This document shows, piece by piece, positions 60,986 to 64,000 of a stretch of 64,000 nt of DNA (its first letter is position 1; each line of letters opens with the position of its first letter). A program made the position numbers and the translations under genes. Source of the stretch: Caproicibacterium amylolyticum (GTDB lineage: Bacteria; Bacillota; Clostridia; Oscillospirales; Acutalibacteraceae); contig NZ_CP060696.1 in NCBI RefSeq assembly GCF_014467055.1, positions 1,302,001 through 1,366,000 of the forward strand, written 5' to 3'. The notes under the pieces were generated by a model. That model saw only the letters and a list, made by a program, of their open reading frames with translations. It had not been told where the DNA came from and searched no databases.

Positions 60986-62366
60986 TATGCAAATGGAAAA
61001 GACCCCGATTCCGGAGCAGAAACCGGAAGTACGGTGCCATAATTTTGAAGAAGTAACACAGGGCTATACTGAAGAAATGGCACAGAACGAAGCACAGCGG
61101 TGCCTGAACTGCAAAAATAAGCCCTGCGTTTCCGGCTGTCCTGTTGGCGTACACATTCCGGACTTTATTGCACATGTGGTAAAGGGTGAGTACGAGGAAG
61201 CTTTTCAAACCATTAAGCTGACCAATTCTCTGCCTGCCGTCTGCGGCCGTGTATGTCCGCAGGAAAGCCAGTGTGAAAGCAAATGCGTACGCGGCATTAA
61301 AGGTGAGCCGGTTGGCATTGGCAGACTGGAACGTTTCGTTGCGGACTGGCACATGCAGCATGGCAGCGACAAAGCTGACAAAGTTCCGTCCAACGGACAT
61401 AAAGTTGCAGTGATCGGTGCAGGACCTGCTGGTTTGACCTGTGCGGGTGACCTTGCAGCCAAGGGCTATCAGGTTACAGTGTTTGAAGCACTGCACGTTG
61501 CCGGCGGTGTATTGATGTACGGCATTCCGCAGTTCCGTCTGCCGAAGGAAATTGTGCAGAAAGAAATCAGCGCCCTGAAAGAAAAGGGTGTTGAAATCAA
61601 TACGGATATGGTAATCGGCAAGGTACTCGAAATTGACGAACTGTTCAATATGGGCTATGAAGCTATGTTTGTCGGTACCGGTGCCGGTCTGCCGAACTTC
61701 ATGAACATCCCTGGCGAGGATTTGGTTGGCACTTATTCTGCAAATGAATTCCTGACCCGCGTGAATTTGATGAAAGCGTACAAGCCGGAATATGATACTC
61801 CAATTCTGGATGTAAAGCGTGTTGCGGTTGTAGGCGGCGGCAATGTTGCCATGGATGCTGCACGTACAGCACTTCGCCTGGGTGCGGAGGAAGTGCATAT
61901 TGTTTACCGCCGTGCGGAGGAACAGATGCCTGCCCGTAAGGAAGAAGTGCATCACGCAAAAGAAGAGGGCGTTATCTTTGATTTCCTGACAAGCCCGGTT
62001 CAGATTCTCGGTGACGAGAATGGCTGCGTCAGTGAAATTGAATGTGTAAAGATGGAACTTGGTGAGCCGGACGCTTCCGGCCGCCGCCGTCCGGTGGAAA
62101 TTCCGGACAGCAAGTTCAAAATGTCAGTTGACTGTGTTGTGATGGCAATTGGCAACAGCCCGAACCCACTTATCCGTTCCACAACCAAGGGATTGGAAGC
62201 AAACCGCAAGGGCTGCATCGTCGTAGATGAAGAGACTATGAAGACCACCCGTGAGGGTGTTTATGCTGCCGGTGATGCTGTTTCCGGAGCAGCTACCGTT
62301 ATTCTGGCTATGGGCGGCGGCAAAGCAGCTGCTAAGTCGATTGATGAGTATATTCAAAACAAATAA
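60978..62366 (+). CDS. nfnB: NfnB: glutamate synthase small-subunit-like NADPH oxidoreductase
   Basis: 462 residues from the ATG at 60978 (GGAGGG site). N-terminal ferredoxin-like clusters CLNCKNKPCVSGCPVGV and CGRVCPQESQCESKC hold two [4Fe-4S] centres. FAD-binding VIGAGPAGLTCAGDLAAKG and NADP-binding VVGGGNVAMDAARTALRLGAEEV follow. It is the GltA-like subunit that pairs with NfnA; no large GltB glutamate synthase gene is present, which favours the Nfn role. Confidence 0.95.
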   Translation: MPNMQMEKTPIPEQKPEVRCHNFEEVTQGYTEEMAQNEAQRCLNCKNKPCVSGCPVGVHIPDFIAHVVKGEYEEAFQTIKLTNSLPAVCGRVCPQESQCESKCVRGIKGEPVGIGRLERFVADWHMQHGSDKADKVPSNGHKVAVIGAGPAGLTCAGDLAAKGYQVTVFEALHVAGGVLMYGIPQFRLPKEIVQKEISALKEKGVEINTDMVIGKVLEIDELFNMGYEAMFVGTGAGLPNFMNIPGEDLVGTYSANEFLTRVNLMKAYKPEYDTPILDVKRVAVVGGGNVAMDAARTALRLGAEEVHIVYRRAEEQMPARKEEVHHAKEEGVIFDFLTSPVQILGDENGCVSEIECVKMELGEPDASGRRRPVEIPDSKFKMSVDCVVMAIGNSPNPLIRSTTKGLEANRKGCIVVDEETMKTTREGVYAAGDAVSGAATVILAMGGGKAAAKSIDEYIQNK

Positions 62367-62377
62367 GTTTTTCTTGC

Positions 62378-62410
62378 AAGACCTGCTGTTTGATACAGCG
62401 GGTCTTTTTT
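62378..62410 (+). terminator. Intrinsic terminator after nfnAB
   Basis: AAGACCTGCTGT pairs with ACAGCGGGTCTT, followed by TTTTT. Confidence 0.9.
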
Positions 62411-62477
62411 GCTTGTTCTGAATCAACGTGCTTTTTCATAAAATGAAGTAAAAAGTGCCGTATGGGAGGTTCGGAAA

Positions 62478-62834
62478 ATGCAAGAAGGGAATAAGCTGCT
62501 GTGGAAAGTCCGAATTATTATTTGTTTGTTGGTGTTGACAGCAGGACTCATTTTGCGTTTTGCAGTTGGAGGAGGAACCTATCAGTCAGCAAAAGTGTGG
62601 TATCAGCAGCAACTGAAAAACTCTGTGCAGCCAAGTCTTTCATTGGAAAACATTCAAAAGCAATGTCATGATTTTTTGGCTTCCGGTGCTTCTATTGTTA
62701 CACCGCAGTTTGGCTCATCACAAGGTACAGCACCGTCCAGCAGCAGTCAGAGCAAAGCAAACAGTTCAAAGGCAGCTGCGTCTGCAGAAAGCAAGGCACC
62801 GCAGTCGGCTGCCGTGAGCAGCAACAAGTCATGA
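62478..62834 (+). CDS. Single-pass membrane protein with Ser/Ala-rich outer tail, coupled to the M50 protease
   Basis: 118 residues, GGGAGG site. A basic start, one membrane helix (about 10-30), a short folded-looking segment (SAKVWYQQQLKNSVQPSLSLENIQKQCHDFL) and a low-complexity Ser/Ala/Lys tail (about 78-118). I do not recognise a family. It overlaps the protease gene as ATGA, so the two are made together. SpoIVFA, the regulator of SpoIVFB in Bacillus, has the same topology but a peptidase-like M23 domain, which this protein lacks. A partner role is therefore an inference from position and topology. Confidence 0.7.
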   Translation: MQEGNKLLWKVRIIICLLVLTAGLILRFAVGGGTYQSAKVWYQQQLKNSVQPSLSLENIQKQCHDFLASGASIVTPQFGSSQGTAPSSSSQSKANSSKAAASAESKAPQSAAVSSNKS

Positions 62835-63442
62835 TTTTAGCAGTTGGCAACTGCCGGATACAGGCAACCGTACCCTTCTTTGCACTGATTGCTTTTTTGC
62901 TGCTGGTTGATCGCACTGGCGCTGCTCTTTGCGGCTTGACAGCGGCGGCTTTGCATGAAGCCGGACATTTGCTGGCAATGTTCCTTTGCAAACGAGCACC
63001 TTGCAGAATTCGATTTACTGTGTTTGGCGCCGAAATTGGAGCTGAAAATGCAGCCGGCTCTTATCGGCAGGATGCACTAATTGCGGTGGCAGGTCCCGCA
63101 GTGAATTTGCTTTTGTGGGGTGGTACAGCTGTTTATCTTTCTGCGGCGGTGGCATCCGCACCGGCACAGATGTTTTTGCTGTCCAACGCACTGTTAGCGG
63201 GATTTAACCTGCTGCCAGTTGAACCATTAGATGGCGGCCAGACACTGCTGAGCCTGCTGAGTTTATGTTTTGAAAGAGAACAGGCTCAGCAGGTAGTTCA
63301 GATTGTTTCTTTCATTGCCTTAATACCAATAGCGGCTTTAGGCTTTCTGGTGCTGTTTCAGTCGCACTGGAACGTTACTCTTCTGCTGGCAGCTGTCTAT
63401 TTGCTGTTCCTTCTTTTGATGAAAAACGGCAGATATGCATGA
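62831..63442 (+). CDS. SpoIVFB-like site-2 protease (M50)
   Basis: 203 residues. Zinc motif AALHEAGHLLAMFL near residue 40; second motif NLLPVEPLDGGQTLL near residue 135; six or so membrane helices and no PDZ or CBS domain visible. SpoIVFB cuts pro-sigma-K inside the membrane during sporulation in Bacillus. Length and motifs fit that subgroup. Its partner SpoIVFA is not recognisable; the gene before it may take that place. The sigma-K gene is not in this window, so the substrate is an inference. Confidence 0.8.
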   Translation: MILAVGNCRIQATVPFFALIAFLLLVDRTGAALCGLTAAALHEAGHLLAMFLCKRAPCRIRFTVFGAEIGAENAAGSYRQDALIAVAGPAVNLLLWGGTAVYLSAAVASAPAQMFLLSNALLAGFNLLPVEPLDGGQTLLSLLSLCFEREQAQQVVQIVSFIALIPIAALGFLVLFQSHWNVTLLLAAVYLLFLLLMKNGRYA

Positions 63443-63445
63443 GGG

Positions 63446-63474
63446 TTGAAGAAACAGGACTTCTGAGGTATAAT
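63446..63474 (+). promoter_or_regulatory. Sigma-A promoter of the last gene
   Basis: TTGAAG (63446-63451) and TATAAT (63469-63474), 17-base spacer, 46 bases before the start codon. Confidence 0.7.
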
Positions 63475-63520
63475 AAACTGATATTGCGGCTGCCCGCAAA
63501 GCCGCTTGTCAGGAGGAGCC

Positions 63521-64000
63521 ATGGTTACCAAGGAAGTAGAAGCGCTGCTTGACCGGGTGCAGAAACCCGGCCGCTATGTTGGCGGAGAATTAAACAGCAT
63601 CGTGAAAGATAAGAAAAATATCGAAGTACGTTTCGCATTTTGTTTCCCAGATACTTATGAAGTCGGTATGTCCCACTTGGGAATGAAAATCCTTTACAGC
63701 CAGCTGAATACACGGGAATATTTATGGTGCGAACGCGTTTTTGCCCCTTGGCTGGATATGGAGGCAGAACTGCGAAAAGCGAAACTGCCGCTTTATGCAT
63801 TGGAAAGCGGCGATTCTGTAGGCGACTTTGATATTATCGGTTTTACACTACAGTACGAAATGTGTTATACCAATGTGTTGAATATGCTGGAGCTGGCAGG
63901 TGTGCCGCTGCTTTCCCGTGACCGCATGGAACTTAAAAATCTGGTGGTCGCCGGGGGTCCGTGCGTCTGCAATGCGGAGCCGATTGCGGATTATATTGAC
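63521..64000 (+). CDS. Radical SAM protein with B12-binding-type N-terminus (TIGR03960-like), 3' end outside window
   Basis: 160 codons are visible, starting at an ATG with AGGAGGAG upstream; the gene runs off the window with no stop. The N-terminus ALLDRVQKPGRYVGGE and the cobalamin-domain-like text CFPDTYEVGMSHLGMKILY, VFAPWLDMEAELR and VVAGGPCVCNAEPIADY match the family that in Clostridia sits before ribonuclease G and rplU. The radical SAM cysteines should lie further right. Its target is not established. Confidence 0.88.
   Translation, partial: MVTKEVEALLDRVQKPGRYVGGELNSIVKDKKNIEVRFAFCFPDTYEVGMSHLGMKILYSQLNTREYLWCERVFAPWLDMEAELRKAKLPLYALESGDSVGDFDIIGFTLQYEMCYTNVLNMLELAGVPLLSRDRMELKNLVVAGGPCVCNAEPIADYID

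Noticed and set aside
60897..61955. Minus-strand ORF (352 codons) opposite nfnB
   Set aside because: Antisense to a conserved Fe-S flavoprotein gene; no family motif, no upstream signals.
62413..62444. Possible sigma-E-type promoter (CATAAAAT) before the SpoIVFB-like gene pair
   Set aside because: The -10-like text is close to the sigma-E pattern, but the -35 region matches poorly, so I do not list it as a feature.

Overview
The window is a stretch of chromosome from a spore-forming, probably anaerobic Gram-positive bacterium of the class Clostridia. The gene content and order fit the Oscillospiraceae (Ruminococcaceae) group, but the genus cannot be fixed from this sequence alone. Pointers are the sporulation set (spoIVA, a sipL-type gene, a short spoVM, gerW, a SpoIVFB-like protease and a DacF-like carboxypeptidase), the Bacillus/Clostridium order yicC-remA-gmk-rpoZ-priA-def-fmt-rsmB-rlmN-prpC-prkC-rsgA-thiN-spoVM, NfnAB flavin-based bifurcation genes, and a biotin-dependent carboxytransferase operon. 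Nearly all of it is core genome. I see no prophage, insertion sequence, CRISPR array or rRNA operon.

Layout. Positions 1-2290 hold the end of an FAD dehydrogenase, tRNA-Gln and tRNA-Pro, and one small hypothetical gene. A decayed membrane gene (about 2344-2805) follows, then a zinc-ribbon/PASTA pseudokinase (3133-4944) behind a structured leader. Positions 5065-8383 read leftward: rpsF-ssb-rpsR, galU and a zinc-ribbon membrane protein. After prfB comes the leftward DnaD-like/DnaC-like replication pair, then a CPA2 antiporter, tRNA-Gly, typA, an exonuclease, pgeF and a radical SAM activase-like gene (to 18607). Positions 18700-24440 carry envelope functions: a hemolysin III family protein, a polysaccharide deacetylase, a P-type ATPase and an O-antigen-ligase-type protein. 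Positions 24581-29377 hold eno, a D,D-carboxypeptidase with a hairpin over its ribosome binding site, pgi and a small P-loop protein. Positions 29536-39380 carry yceD-rpmF, a DUF512 radical SAM protein, der, plsY, rpmB (leftward), an M50 protease, scpA-scpB, a DUF2953 protein, gerW, a second D,D-carboxypeptidase and rluB.

Positions 39538-42740 encode three soluble parts of a biotin carboxytransferase: a shortened acyl-CoA carboxyltransferase-like subunit, a biotin carrier and an oxaloacetate/pyruvate carboxyltransferase. There is no membrane pump and no biotin carboxylase beside them. Positions 42873-56386 are one dense rightward series for nucleotide, replication, translation and Ser/Thr-phosphorylation functions. 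Positions 56455-59970 bring together the spore-coat basement components: SpoVM (31 codons), a 53-residue membrane protein, a SipL-like DUF3794/LysM protein and SpoIVA. The window ends with nfnAB, a small membrane protein coupled to a SpoIVFB-like M50 protease, and the start of a B12-binding-type radical SAM gene cut by the window edge.

The items most worth a second look are the pseudokinase, the carboxytransferase operon with its altered subunit, the compact spore-coat locus with its tiny extra gene, the small protein coupled to the SpoIVFB-like protease, and several leader RNAs. All functional names rest on family resemblance read by eye, with no database search.
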